Assembly (NCBI GenBank): GCA_910587445.1
Contig: CAJULE010000025.1
Span: forward strand, 1 to 33,714
Reading direction: 5' to 3'
Length of the DNA: 33,714 nucleotides
Origin: an uncultured Christensenellaceae bacterium
Lineage (GTDB): Bacteria > Bacillota > Clostridia > Christensenellales > Pumilibacteraceae
Both the position numbers and the translations under genes were made by a program. The notes beneath the pieces were generated by a model that had not been told where the DNA came from, made no database searches, and saw only the letters and a list, made by a program, of their open reading frames with translations. Positions 15,003 to 24,158 of the stretch are shown here, in pieces. How positions within the stretch are numbered: position 1 is the stretch's first letter; each line of letters begins with the position of its first letter.

Positions 15003-16772
15003 ATGAAGAGAAGTGAAGTTAAACTTCGGGACAAATGGGCGCTCGAGGACATATACGCGAGCGACGAGAAGTGGGAAGAGGACTTCGCGATCGCATCAAA
15101 GACCGCGGGCGACGCGGCAGTCTTTCGCGGAAAGCTCGGAGAGAAGAAAGAGCTTCTCGCTTGCTTTAAAAAGATAGACGAACTCAGCGAGCGCATAGAG
15201 CGCCTCTACGGCTATGCTCATATGAGAAAGGACGAGGACGTGTCGAACACGAAGTACATGGGCATGAGCGACAGAGCCATGTCCCTTTATATCGCTCTTT
15301 CCTCGTCGGTGGCGTTCCTCGAGCCCGAGCTCACCGCTCTCGACGAAAAGGCGCTTAAGGCATACATCGCCGACAAGGATTTCGCGCCCTGGTCTTACAA
15401 TTTAAAAGAAATTTTGCGCGTAAAGGCGCATATCCTTTCCGAGGAGGGAGAAAAGCTTCTGTCGCTTGCTTCCGAGAGCCTCGGATATTTCCAGAACACC
15501 TTTTCGATGATAGACAACGTCGATTTGCCCCTTCCCATGGTCAAGGACGACAGCGGAAAGGACATAAAGCTCACGCACGGCTCGTACTCCTTCCTTCTTT
15601 CGAGCAAAAACAGAGAGGTCAGAAAGGGCGCGTTCATGGGTATGTACGGCGCGGTAAAGAGCCTCATAAACACGATCGCTTCCAACTACACGGGCAACGT
15701 CAAAAAGGACAATTTCTTTGCGCGCGCGAGGGGCTTTAAGTCGCCGCTCGAACAGGCGCTTTACGGCGGGGACATTCCGTCCGAAGTCTACGACAATCTC
15801 ATAGAGTACGTCGGAAAGAATCTTTCGGTCGTGCACGACTACGTGCGCTATAGAAAAGAACAGCTCGGCGGAGAGCTCAATATGTATGATATGTATGTTT
15901 CGCTTGTCGACGACGCCGACCTTTCGCTCGATTTCGAAGAGGCGTTCGAGCTTGTCAAGAAGGGGCTTAAGCCGCTCGGAGAGGACTACGCCGAGCTTTT
16001 GGAGCGTGCCCGCAGCGAGCGCTGGATGGACGTGTACGAAACCGAGAACAAGCGCAGCGGCGCCTATCAGTCGGGCTGCTACGGCGTGCACCCGTTCGTG
16101 CTTTTAAACTACTCGCGCACGACGCACGACGTGTTCACCATTGCGCACGAGCTCGGTCACGCAATGCACACAAACTACTCCAACAGCGCGCTTCCGTACA
16201 GCCAGGCGGGCTATGCGATATTCGTGGCGGAAGTCGCTTCGACCGTAAACGAAGTTCTTCTTTTGAAGCATTTGCTTGCGACGACTACGGACAAAAAGAT
16301 GAAAAAGTTCCTGCTTTCGTACTATCTCGATATGTTCCGCACGACGCTGTTCCGCCAGACCATGTTTGCCGAGTTCGAGAAGAACGCCCACGACATGGAT
16401 CTCAAGGGAGAGCCGCTTACGCCCGAATCGCTGTCGGATATGTACTACGAGCTCAACAAGAAGTATTACGGAGACGGCGTAAATCACAACGACGAAATAC
16501 GTTACGAATGGGCGAGAATACCGCATTTCTATACGGCGTTCTATGTCTACAAGTACGCGACGGGCATCACGAGCGCCGTCAATATCGCGAACGGCATTTT
16601 GAAAAATCCGAAGAACGTCGAAAGCTATAAGAAGTTCCTTTCGGCGGGCGGCACCGATTCGCCGTACGAGATCCTCAAGATCGCGGGCGTCGACCTCAAG
16701 ACCCCGACCCCGTATGAAAGCGCAATGAAGGAATTTAAGGCAACTCTTGCGGAGCTCAAAAAGCTCGGCTGA
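15003..16772 (+). CDS. pepF: Oligoendopeptidase F (M3 metallopeptidase)
   Basis: This 589-residue protein is a cytoplasmic zinc peptidase that cleaves short peptides of roughly 7-17 residues. The active-site HELGH is at residues 382-386, within TIAHELGHAMHTNYSNS, and the downstream Glu ligand is in FVAEVASTVNEVLL. Length and the N-terminal helical region (KWALEDIYASDEKWEEDF) match PepF. There is no signal peptide. An AAGGAG lies about 12 bases before the start, rather far. It is followed closely by a lipoprotein gene and typA, in the same direction. Confidence 0.96.
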   Translation: MKRSEVKLRDKWALEDIYASDEKWEEDFAIASKTAGDAAVFRGKLGEKKELLACFKKIDELSERIERLYGYAHMRKDEDVSNTKYMGMSDRAMSLYIALSSSVAFLEPELTALDEKALKAYIADKDFAPWSYNLKEILRVKAHILSEEGEKLLSLASESLGYFQNTFSMIDNVDLPLPMVKDDSGKDIKLTHGSYSFLLSSKNREVRKGAFMGMYGAVKSLINTIASNYTGNVKKDNFFARARGFKSPLEQALYGGDIPSEVYDNLIEYVGKNLSVVHDYVRYRKEQLGGELNMYDMYVSLVDDADLSLDFEEAFELVKKGLKPLGEDYAELLERARSERWMDVYETENKRSGAYQSGCYGVHPFVLLNYSRTTHDVFTIAHELGHAMHTNYSNSALPYSQAGYAIFVAEVASTVNEVLLLKHLLATTTDKKMKKFLLSYYLDMFRTTLFRQTMFAEFEKNAHDMDLKGEPLTPESLSDMYYELNKKYYGDGVNHNDEIRYEWARIPHFYTAFYVYKYATGITSAVNIANGILKNPKNVESYKKFLSAGGTDSPYEILKIAGVDLKTPTPYESAMKEFKATLAELKKLG

Positions 16773-16798
16773 ATTTTCCGACAGGGAAGGTAAGAAAA

Positions 16799-17725
16799 GT
16801 GAAAAGAACGGCTAAACTGACGGCACTCATAATCTCGCTTGCTCTCTTTGCCGCCACTCTCGTAGGGTGCGGCGCAAGCGTAGATTACGTATACTACACA
16901 GACGACGCGAACTATATTTACGACGTTCGCGTGAACATTCCGACCGAGCTCGAGAGAAAAATCGACGCAAGCGGAAAGCCCGATTCGGAAGGATATAAGT
17001 GGACGCTTTACGAGTGGCTTTATATATATGCGGATCTGTTCGGTTACGAGCTTGCTCCCATGAAGAGCGCCGAGCGCGGAATGAAGGTCTACAGATTCCT
17101 ACGCACCGTACCCATAGAGGACGACGAGGACGATGACGACGAGGACAGCGACACCGTCGTCGATGTGAAAAACCTGTTTTATACCTACAGAGTCACCGTC
17201 ACTATGCCCAATCCCTTCAACGGTATGCGGGCAGACTACGACGAGGCAACGTCCTCGGATACGTCGCTTATGAGCGTCATTAAGTACGGATTCGACATCC
17301 TGCCTGCGCTTACCGACGCTTTCCCCGCGTTGAGGACCGAGGATTTCGGCGAGTTCGGACTGAATTTTTATATGCCCGCGATACAGGGCGGAGCAAGCTC
17401 GGGCGAGACCGTGGAAGTCGACATAAGCGAAACGGGCAACGGAGACGAGGAATATCTGTTCTATAAGTTCGACCGACTCTTCGACGAGGCGGAAACCACT
17501 ATTTCCTACAGCTATTCCCGTCCGAATTCTCTCGGCTGGTACGTGACCATAATCGTCATAGGCGTGGCGATAGTCGCGATCATTCTTCTTGTCACGCGCA
17601 AGAAAAAGACGGCAAAGCCCGAAGCGGCGGACATATTCCCGTACGATCCCGGAAAAGACGAGAGCGCGGGCGGCGGGCTTCCCACGGGCTATAACGGCGG
17701 CGGCGACGATATTTTCAAGTATTGA
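16799..17725 (+). CDS. Lipoprotein with C-terminal transmembrane helix, unknown function
   Basis: This 308-residue protein starts at GTG, since no in-frame ATG fits and an AAGG lies upstream. Its signal peptide ends in a lipobox, LVGC with Cys24. A second hydrophobic helix (YVTIIVIGVAIVAIILLV, about residues 248-265) is followed by RKKK, so it is held at both ends with the middle outside. The exposed domain contains an acidic run (EDDEDDDDEDSD near residue 110) and is otherwise unrecognised. The short cytoplasmic tail is rich in Gly, Asp and Pro. Double anchoring resembles DUF3153-type membrane proteins, but I could not confirm that family. It lies 26 bases after pepF. Confidence 0.75.
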   Translation: MKRTAKLTALIISLALFAATLVGCGASVDYVYYTDDANYIYDVRVNIPTELERKIDASGKPDSEGYKWTLYEWLYIYADLFGYELAPMKSAERGMKVYRFLRTVPIEDDEDDDDEDSDTVVDVKNLFYTYRVTVTMPNPFNGMRADYDEATSSDTSLMSVIKYGFDILPALTDAFPALRTEDFGEFGLNFYMPAIQGGASSGETVEVDISETGNGDEEYLFYKFDRLFDEAETTISYSYSRPNSLGWYVTIIVIGVAIVAIILLVTRKKKTAKPEAADIFPYDPGKDESAGGGLPTGYNGGGDDIFKY

Positions 17726-17771
17726 CGCGCGGTTTTTTACACGAATACATTTTTAAGGACAATATATATAA

Positions 17772-19601
17772 ATGGCAAACGCACAGATAAGAAACGTAGC
17801 AATAATAGCGCACGTCGACCACGGAAAGACCACCCTTGTCGATCAGATGCTCAGGCAGGGCGGAGCTTTCCGCTCCAATCAAGTGGTGGCCGAAAGAGTC
17901 ATGGACTCGAACGCGCTCGAGCGCGAAAGGGGCATAACCATACTTGCGAAGAACACTTCCGTCAAGTACGGCAACTATAAGATCAACGTCGTAGACACCC
18001 CGGGTCACGCGGACTTCGGCGGCGAGGTCGAGCGCATACTCAAAATGGTCAACGGCGTGGTTCTTCTCGTCGACGCATACGAGGGCACGATGCCGCAGAC
18101 GCGCTTCGTCCTTTCCAAAGCGCTCGATCTCGGGCTTAAGGTCATAATCGTGGTAAACAAGATAGACCGCCCCGACGCACGAGTGAAAGAGGTCGTCGAC
18201 GAGGTGCTCGAGCTTCTCATGGAGCTCAATGCCACAGACGAACAGCTCGACAGTCCCATAGTCTATTGCAGCGGCAGAAACGGCACGGCGACTTACGACG
18301 CGGAGGGGCAGGGCGAAGATCTCATTCCCCTTTTCGAGACGATAGTCCGCCACATCTCCCCGCCGCCGCAGGACGAAGAAAAGCCCGTGCAGCTTCTTAT
18401 TTCCGCGCTCGATTACTCGGAGTATGTCGGAACGATAGGCGTCGGCAGGATAGAGCGCGGCGTCCTAAAGCAGAATATGCAGATAGCGCTTTGCAACTAT
18501 CACAGCCCCGAAAAGGTCACGCGAGCAAAAGTTACGAACATCTACACGTTCGAAGGTTTGAGCCGCGTTGCGTGCGATACGGCGGGCGCGGGCGACATCG
18601 TATGCGTGTCCGGCGTCGAGGGCGTTACGATAGGCGATACGCTTTGCGACGTTACGGCGATAGAGCCCATTGAATTCCCCAAGATTTCCGAGCCGTCTGT
18701 GGAAATGACGTTTTCGGTAAACGACAGCCCGTTTGCGGGCAAGGAAGGCAAGTTCGTAACGAGCCGTCACCTGCGCGCAAGGCTCTTTAAGGAGACTGTC
18801 AAAGACGTGTCTCTCAAAGTTTCGGACGGGGATACGGCGGAATCCTTCGTCGTATGCGGCAGAGGCGAAATGCACCTTTCCATACTCATAGAGAATATGC
18901 GGCGCGAGGGCTATGAATTTCAGGTATCTATGCCGAAAGTCCTCTATAAGGAAGAGAACGGCGTGCGCCTCGAGCCGATAGACAAGCTCCTCGTGGACGT
19001 GCCCGAGGAATGTGTCGGAACGGTCATGGAAAAAATGGGCGTCAGAAAGGGCGAGCTCGTTTCGATGAATCCCGTCGGCGGCAGAATGAAAATGGAGTTT
19101 TCCGTTCCCTCGCGCGGACTGTTCGGATATAAATCCGAATTTTTGACCGACACGAAGGGCGAGGGCGTGCTCACGTCGGCGTTCGACAAATACGACGTCT
19201 ATCGCGGAGAGATAGAACGCCGTCCGTTCGGCTCGCTCATAGCGCACGAGACGGGCGACACGATAACTTACGGACTGTTCAACGCTCAGGAACGCGGCAA
19301 TCTCTTTCTCGGTGCGGGCGTGCCCGTTTATGCCGGCATGGTGGTCGGCGAGAACCCCAAGGGCGACGACATCGTCGTGAACGTCTGCAAGAGAAAGAAC
19401 CTTACGAATACGCGCGCTTCGGGCTCGGACGACGCATTGCGGCTTGTGCCGTTTAAGGTCATGAGCCTCGAGCAGTGCCTCGAATTCATAGCCGACGACG
19501 AGCTTTTGGAGGTGACTCCGAAGTCGCTCAGAATGAGAAAGAAGATACTCAATGCCGAGCTTCGCGCAAAGGCGGCGGCTCGCGCCAAGAGAGCGGAGTA
19601 A
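17772..19601 (+). CDS. typA: Ribosome-binding GTPase TypA/BipA
   Basis: This 609-residue translational GTPase of the EF-G family assists ribosome assembly and stress translation. G1 is AHVDHGKT (residues 13-20), G2 is RGITI, G3 is DTPGHADFGG, G4 is NKID and G5 is SGRNG (more often SARNG). Domains II, III, V and the C-terminal BipA domain follow, with the conserved GRGEMHLSILIENMRREGYEF and NVCKRKNLTNTRASGSDDA near the end. It is full length. The next gene, dnaB, starts 5 bases after the stop codon. Confidence 0.97.
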   Translation: MANAQIRNVAIIAHVDHGKTTLVDQMLRQGGAFRSNQVVAERVMDSNALERERGITILAKNTSVKYGNYKINVVDTPGHADFGGEVERILKMVNGVVLLVDAYEGTMPQTRFVLSKALDLGLKVIIVVNKIDRPDARVKEVVDEVLELLMELNATDEQLDSPIVYCSGRNGTATYDAEGQGEDLIPLFETIVRHISPPPQDEEKPVQLLISALDYSEYVGTIGVGRIERGVLKQNMQIALCNYHSPEKVTRAKVTNIYTFEGLSRVACDTAGAGDIVCVSGVEGVTIGDTLCDVTAIEPIEFPKISEPSVEMTFSVNDSPFAGKEGKFVTSRHLRARLFKETVKDVSLKVSDGDTAESFVVCGRGEMHLSILIENMRREGYEFQVSMPKVLYKEENGVRLEPIDKLLVDVPEECVGTVMEKMGVRKGELVSMNPVGGRMKMEFSVPSRGLFGYKSEFLTDTKGEGVLTSAFDKYDVYRGEIERRPFGSLIAHETGDTITYGLFNAQERGNLFLGAGVPVYAGMVVGENPKGDDIVVNVCKRKNLTNTRASGSDDALRLVPFKVMSLEQCLEFIADDELLEVTPKSLRMRKKILNAELRAKAAARAKRAE

Positions 19602-19606
19602 ACACA

Positions 19607-21148
19607 ATGCCGAAAAAGACGGAAGAGATCAACAGAAATCACCCCAACTTGAAGACGCGTCAAATGCCGCAGCACCTTGCTGCGGAAAAGGCGGTTTTAA
19701 GCTGTATAATCGTCGACGACAAGGCGGCTTCGGAGATATTCGCCCTGCTCGAGCCCGACGACTTTTTCTCGCGCACTCATGCCGTCATATACGAGGCAAT
19801 GCGCACTATAGCTTTTAAAAATACCCCCGTAGATCTTGTGACAATAGTCCAGCAGCTCGAGGAAATGGGCGAGCTCGGCGACATCGGCGGAGTGGGGTAT
19901 CTTACGGAAATAGCGGGAGAAATGCCGTCGGCGGCAAATTTCAAGTACTATGTCGGCATAGTTAAAAAGAACGCAAAGCTCAGAAAGATAATCGGAATAG
20001 GCAATAAGATGATAGACCTTGCCTATACGGGCGACCCCGACGACACCGTTTTGAATACTGCCGAAAAGGAGATATTCGAGCTTTCCGGCGAGGGCGACAG
20101 CGGAGAGGTCAAGGACATTCGCACGGCTACCAACAACGTGCTCGACAGGCTCGAAAAGCTCGCCGCCGACCCCAAAGCCATGCGCGGCATACCTACGGGC
20201 TTTGCCGGGCTCAACAGAAGGCTCAACGGACTTCAGCGGAGCGATTTGATTCTCATAGCCGCACGTCCCGGTCAGGGCAAGACGAGCATAGGTATGAATA
20301 TTGTTCAGCAGGTTGCGTTGAACCGCGAAAGGCGGACGGAGACGGGAGCGGTAAAGCCGTATGTCTGCGCCGTTTTCTCGCTCGAAATGCCTGCGGAACA
20401 GCTCGTAAAGCGTATGCTTTGCTCGATCGGCAAAGTGGACATGACGCACGTAAACGCAGGTACGCTCGACGCAGGCGAGTGGAAACGCCTCGCGGAAGCC
20501 AAAGCAAAGCTCGACAAATCGAAGATATTCATATTCGACTCGGCGCAGACGACCCCCATGGAACTGCTGTCGCGCTGTCGAAGGCTCAAGCGCGAGCACG
20601 GACTCGATCTCGTCATGGTGGACTATGTACAGCTAATGACGACGGGCAAGCGCGTCGAAAGCCGCCAGCTCGAGATAAGCGAAATCACGCGTACCATGAA
20701 GATAGCGGCGCGCGAGCTTGACGTGCCCATTCTTCTACTGAGCCAAATGTCGCGTGACATAGAAAAGCGCACGAGCCGTCGCCCGCAGATGTCCGACCTT
20801 CGCGAGTCGGGCGCAATAGAGCAGGACGCGGATATAATCATGTTTATTTACCGCGAACACGACATGACCGATACGAGCGTCGAACCCGACAAGCGCGATA
20901 AGGTGGAACTCATAATCGCAAAGCACAGAAACGGCGAGCCGGGCTCGGTGGATATGCGCTGGGTGGGCAAATACATCAGCTTCGTCGACATCGACAATTC
21001 GGCTGCGACCGCGCAAATGCAGGCGCCGCCCACCGAAAACACGGGTATGTTCGACGGTGCGGACGAAGCGGATATGCGCGAAACGTCGGCTGCCGAGATC
21101 CTCGAAAAGGGCGGGGACGGCGACGACGACGGCGGTCTCGGATATTGA
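19607..21148 (+). CDS. dnaB: Replicative DNA helicase DnaB
   Basis: This 513-residue protein is the ring helicase that unwinds the fork (called DnaC in Bacillus). The N-terminal helical domain begins PQHLAAEKAVLSCIIVDDKA. The RecA-like domain has Walker A RPGQGKTS with Lys225, the SLEMPAEQLVKRMLCS segment, Walker B LVMVDYVQLM, and LRESGAIEQDADIIMFIYR near the end. The acidic tail (DGDDDGGLGY) is a family feature. I chose ATG 19607 because helicase homology begins just after it; the longer reading from 19475 overlaps typA. In many Bacillota dnaB follows rplI, but here it follows typA by 5 bases. Confidence 0.96.
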   Translation: MPKKTEEINRNHPNLKTRQMPQHLAAEKAVLSCIIVDDKAASEIFALLEPDDFFSRTHAVIYEAMRTIAFKNTPVDLVTIVQQLEEMGELGDIGGVGYLTEIAGEMPSAANFKYYVGIVKKNAKLRKIIGIGNKMIDLAYTGDPDDTVLNTAEKEIFELSGEGDSGEVKDIRTATNNVLDRLEKLAADPKAMRGIPTGFAGLNRRLNGLQRSDLILIAARPGQGKTSIGMNIVQQVALNRERRTETGAVKPYVCAVFSLEMPAEQLVKRMLCSIGKVDMTHVNAGTLDAGEWKRLAEAKAKLDKSKIFIFDSAQTTPMELLSRCRRLKREHGLDLVMVDYVQLMTTGKRVESRQLEISEITRTMKIAARELDVPILLLSQMSRDIEKRTSRRPQMSDLRESGAIEQDADIIMFIYREHDMTDTSVEPDKRDKVELIIAKHRNGEPGSVDMRWVGKYISFVDIDNSAATAQMQAPPTENTGMFDGADEADMRETSAAEILEKGGDGDDDGGLGY

Positions 21149-21180
21149 CGCACGGCGTTTGACGCCGAACGGAAAACATT

Positions 21181-22074
21181 ATGATCGATTTAGACCTTTA
21201 CAGAGTATTTTATACAGTCGCAAAGTGCGGAAGCCTCAGCAGAGCCGCAGAGGAGCTGTACGTATCGCAGCCCGCCGTTTCACAGTCGATCAAGCAGCTC
21301 GAGCGACTTCTCGATACGCCGCTTTTCAATCGTCTGCATCACGGCATGGAACTTTCGGCGCAGGGCGGCAAAATTATTTTCGACGACGTGGAGCACGCGG
21401 TGAAACTGCTCGACGAAGTGGAAGAAAAGCTGTCTGCGCTTAAGCAGAACGCTACGGGCACTCTGCGCGTAGGCGCGTCCGAAACCATTTTTCAGTATGT
21501 GCTTTCCGAGAAAATAGTCGAGTATAACAGGCTCTTTCCTCATGTGAAAATAGAGCTCATATCCGACGTGTCGCCGAAGATCATCGCTCTTATGAAAAGC
21601 GACGCGTGCGACATAGGCTTTTTGAATCTGCCTATTTCCGCGGACGAAGGCATAGAGATAATGCGCTCCGTCCGACTTCTGAACGATATATTTATTGCCG
21701 GTAAAAGGTTTGAATTTCTCCGCGGAGAACAGCTTTCCGTAAAGGAACTTACGAAATATCCGCTGCTTTTGATGGAGGAAAAGACGGTATCGCGCGAAGC
21801 AGTCGACCACTTCGGCATAAGCCACGGCGTGTATTTCAAACCCGCAGTGGAAGTCAACAGCTGGGGTTTTATGAAACGGCTTGTCGCGGACGGTATGGGA
21901 ATAGGGTGTATCCCCAAGGAGTACGCTCTGAATAGGCTTGCGGACGGATCGCTCTTCGAGGTGAATGTAAGCCCCTCGCTTCCGTCGCGCTCGGTGGGCA
22001 TGGCTCTGCCGAAGAACGTCAATATGACGTTTGCCCTGCAATCCTTTATAAATCTTTTCGACGAAAACGACTGA
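21181..22074 (+). CDS. LysR-family transcriptional regulator
   Basis: This 297-residue protein has the LysR winged helix-turn-helix at residues 1-60: LDLYRVFYTVAKCGSLSRAAEELYVSQPAVSQSIKQLE. A periplasmic-binding-protein-like effector domain follows at about 90-295. The effector domain is typical in length and sequence pattern (GTLRVGASETIFQYVLSE), but its ligand cannot be read. It lies 33 bases after dnaB with only a weak ribosome binding site. It is convergent with the TspO-like gene, so the divergent-target rule for LysR proteins gives no hint here. Confidence 0.92.
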   Translation: MIDLDLYRVFYTVAKCGSLSRAAEELYVSQPAVSQSIKQLERLLDTPLFNRLHHGMELSAQGGKIIFDDVEHAVKLLDEVEEKLSALKQNATGTLRVGASETIFQYVLSEKIVEYNRLFPHVKIELISDVSPKIIALMKSDACDIGFLNLPISADEGIEIMRSVRLLNDIFIAGKRFEFLRGEQLSVKELTKYPLLLMEEKTVSREAVDHFGISHGVYFKPAVEVNSWGFMKRLVADGMGIGCIPKEYALNRLADGSLFEVNVSPSLPSRSVGMALPKNVNMTFALQSFINLFDEND

Positions 22075-22094
22075 AGCTTTCTGCGTTTATATGA

Positions 22095-22127
22095 AAATAT
22101 CCGTCTTTGCGGGCGGATATTTTTTTC
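22095..22127. terminator. Bidirectional terminator between the LysR and TspO-like genes
   Basis: AAAATATCCG (22095-22104) pairs with CGGATATTTT (22114-22123), extended inward by a U-G and a C-G pair. T runs occur on both strands. It stops the LysR transcript and the convergent minus-strand gene. Confidence 0.85.
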
Positions 22128-22157
22128 TTGATATTCTGTTTTGATTTGTCCGAACTT

Positions 22158-22634
22158 TTAAAGTATCGCGAACAGTATGCAAGCGCCGTAAATGAGAAGC
22201 GCCCAATAAGGCAACACCGTGAGAGCGGCGGCGATCGACACTTTGAAGTTCACGAGGAACTGAGCCGTCGTAACGCCTATCATGGCTATCATCCACACGA
22301 ATGCGAAAACCGTCCAACCGAGCACGAAAAGCACGGGAATGAGTGCGAGACTCATTACGAACGTGATCGTCCACATCGTAAGCGACGCCTGACGCGCGGG
22401 ACTATGGTCTGCACGCATTGTAAGATACAGGCTCAAGCCGTAAAGCGCACGAGTCGACGCGTCGAGGACGAAAAGTCCGACGAGCGGCATCATGAATGCG
22501 GGGCGGCCGGGCACGGACGCCATATATCCGCCGCATATCCACATCACGAGAAGTGCGAGGGCGGTCGTTGCAAATACCGTCCAAAGAAAGCTTAAAAAGC
22601 CGTATCTGTCCGATTCGCGGTAAGTAGTTTCCAT
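22158..22634 (-). CDS. TspO/MBR-like integral membrane protein (divergent)
   Basis: This 158-residue protein is almost entirely hydrophobic with about five helices, the size and topology of TspO/translocator proteins that bind porphyrins and related ligands. The middle section with the GRPAFMMP turn and LYGLSLYL, and the end (SIAAALTVLPYWALLIYGAC) resembling the conserved LLxPYxxWxxxA of TspO, support the family. Many tryptophans typical of the family are absent, so this is a tentative call and another small membrane family is possible. A GGAGG ribosome binding site lies 8 bases before ATG. Confidence 0.6.
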   Translation of the reverse strand: METTYRESDRYGFLSFLWTVFATTALALLVMWICGGYMASVPGRPAFMMPLVGLFVLDASTRALYGLSLYLTMRADHSPARQASLTMWTITFVMSLALIPVLFVLGWTVFAFVWMIAMIGVTTAQFLVNFKVSIAAALTVLPYWALLIYGACILFAIL

Positions 22635-22797
22635 ATTTTTAACCTCCGATTTGTTTTTCTTTAGTATAACCGCCCGTATGCGTTTTATGCGCGCTTTTGG
22701 GGCGGCAGGCAGTGTTTAACAGGCATAATTTACGCTTTTTTACGGTATATTTATCAAACTTTCGAACGCCCGAACGCTTTTTGACATACAAAGTATT

Positions 22798-23292
22798 ATG
22801 ATAATCAAGGATTACGACCGCATACGAGCGGTAGAATATGCTAAGAAGTGGGCGCTGGGGCGAAATCCGAGGTATTTCGATTTCAATGATCTCGGCGGAG
22901 ATTGTACGAACTATGCGTCGCAATGTCTGTATGCGGGAAGCGGAGTCATGAATTTCACGCCGGTTTTCGGCTGGTTCTACATAAACGCAAGCGAGCGTAC
23001 CGCGTCTTGGACGGGCGTCGAATACTTCTACAATTTTATAATCGGCAATAAGGACGGGAACGGTCCGTTCGGGGAAGAGGTCGATCTCGACGACGTAAAA
23101 CTCGGAGACTTCATTCAGCTCGGAAGGGCGACGGGGGATTTTTACCACACCCCTATAGTGACGGGGTTTCGCGGCAACAATACGCTTGTAAGCGCGCACA
23201 CTTACGACGCGCTCGACCGCCCGCTCGCTACATATTCTTACGAAAAAATTCGCTGCATACATATCCAAGGCGTCAGGTACACGGAAAAGTAA
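22798..23292 (+). CDS. Amidase_6 domain protein (putative cysteine amidase)
   Basis: This 164-residue protein is a stand-alone Amidase_6 (PF12671-type) domain, a papain-like fold. It begins YDRIRAVEYAKKWALGRNPRY, then GGDCTNYASQCLYAG with likely nucleophile Cys36, and FYHTPIVTG with His117. The family includes cell-wall-associated amidases, often with signal peptides and repeats. Here there is no signal peptide or anchor, so it may be cytoplasmic or exported by another route. No ribosome binding site is visible before ATG 22798, yet the family homology starts within five codons, so no better start exists. Leaderless or weak translation is possible. Confidence 0.85.
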   Translation: MIIKDYDRIRAVEYAKKWALGRNPRYFDFNDLGGDCTNYASQCLYAGSGVMNFTPVFGWFYINASERTASWTGVEYFYNFIIGNKDGNGPFGEEVDLDDVKLGDFIQLGRATGDFYHTPIVTGFRGNNTLVSAHTYDALDRPLATYSYEKIRCIHIQGVRYTEK

Positions 23293-23340
23293 AGCGCTTC
23301 TGTAGAGACTAAAACAACTCATAAGTAAAAAGTATAAAAA

Positions 23341-23372
23341 AAAATATCTCTTTATCCGAAGAGATATTTTGT
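23341..23372. terminator. Bidirectional terminator between the amidase gene and luxS
   Basis: AAAATATCTCTT (23341-23352) pairs perfectly with AAGAGATATTTT (23359-23370) around 6 bases. A and T runs flank both sides. Confidence 0.88.
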
Positions 23373-23383
23373 ATTGGGTCGAT

Positions 23384-23806
23384 TTACTTTAAGATTTCGA
23401 GATAGGCGGCTATCTCTCGTTTCGCGCCCTCGAGATCGTGCTCGAGATAGTTTCCGCATTCCTTTTTTGTTGCGCCGTACACCTTGTCTGCTTTAAGGCA
23501 TTCCTTAAGGCAGTCTTTTACTATGCTCCGAGCCTTATCTTCCTCTATTCCGAACAGAAGGAGATAGCAGCCCGTGCGACAGCCCATAGGACCGAAATAG
23601 ACCACCTTGTCTTTTATCGCACTGTTTCTTATGACGACGGCAAAAAGATGTTCTATGGAGTGCAGGGCGGCGTAGGATATGTAGTCTCCGCCGTTCGGCT
23701 TTTTAAAGCGCATATCGTATGTAAGTACGCCGTTTGCCTCGCCGAGGCAGTAGAACCCCGGTTTCAGTGCGTCATGGTCGAGCTCGAATGACTTTATGTT
23801 GTCCAT
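23384..23806 (-). CDS. luxS: S-ribosylhomocysteine lyase LuxS
   Basis: This 140-residue enzyme splits S-ribosylhomocysteine into homocysteine and DPD, the precursor of the signal AI-2. The metal-binding HSIEH (His49, Glu52, His53), the catalytic Cys76 in GPMGCRTGCYL and the metal ligand Cys117 in ECGNYLEHDLEGAK are all present. It is slightly shorter than the usual 150-170. The start ATG shares one base with the TAA of the upstream gene (TAATG), so translation is coupled. A longer reading starting at 23995 would run through the upstream protein in another frame and is not supported. The usual methyl-cycle partner (pfs) is not in the window. Confidence 0.94.
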   Translation of the reverse strand: MDNIKSFELDHDALKPGFYCLGEANGVLTYDMRFKKPNGGDYISYAALHSIEHLFAVVIRNSAIKDKVVYFGPMGCRTGCYLLLFGIEEDKARSIVKDCLKECLKADKVYGATKKECGNYLEHDLEGAKREIAAYLEILK

Positions 23807-24120
23807 TACTTCTTTGCCGCCGATCTGCTTGCGCTCGGCTTTTTTGCCGTTGTCGCTTTGGGCGCAGACGTAGCTGCGACTTCCGACTTCACGTCGGCTT
23901 TTTTTGCTGCGGGCTTTGCGCTTGCCGTCTTTTTCGCTGCGGGCTTTGCCGCGGGCTTGTTTGCCGCTTCTGCTTTTTCGCTTGCTACGGCGCAAGGGTA
24001 TTCGATCGTTTTGTCGCAGTGCTTGCAGTAGTCGAAATCACCGCACGCGTCCGAGCCGTTCTTCTCCGATACGAGCCACTTCTTTACGTCAAGCTCTTCT
24101 TGCTTTGCTTGATATTTCAT
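23806..24120 (-). CDS. Small zinc-cluster protein with histone H1-like Lys/Ala/Pro tail
   Basis: This 104-residue protein has a short N-terminal segment with Cys26, Cys32, Cys35 and Cys43 (CGDFDYCKHCDKTIEYPC), a plausible zinc-binding cluster. A low-complexity tail from about residue 50 follows, made of NKPAAKPAAKKTASAKPAAK-like repeats rich in Lys, Ala and Pro, like bacterial H1-type nucleoid proteins. Nonspecific nucleic-acid binding is a reasonable guess, but no function is known to me. I chose ATG 24120 because GGAGG lies about 11 bases upstream; an earlier ATG at 24153 would lie before the ribosome binding site. It is first in an operon with luxS behind a perfect consensus promoter. Confidence 0.85.
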   Translation of the reverse strand: MKYQAKQEELDVKKWLVSEKNGSDACGDFDYCKHCDKTIEYPCAVASEKAEAANKPAAKPAAKKTASAKPAAKKADVKSEVAATSAPKATTAKKPSASRSAAKK

Positions 24121-24158
24121 AGTTGTTGTTACCTCCGAAAAAAATGTATACAAGGGGC

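Noticed and set aside
13438..15003. 521-codon minus-strand ORF opposite UPF0210
   Set aside because: It is antisense to a clear family member and has no ribosome binding site. Its C-terminal end lies in the candidate structured RNA, whose open frame is likely incidental.
19475..19606. Extended dnaB start inside typA
   Set aside because: The extra residues are typA in another frame and do not resemble DnaB. ATG 19607 directly precedes family homology.
23807..23995. N-terminal extension of luxS to 23995
   Set aside because: This stretch is the coding region of the upstream small protein in another frame. LuxS homology begins at the ATG at 23806.
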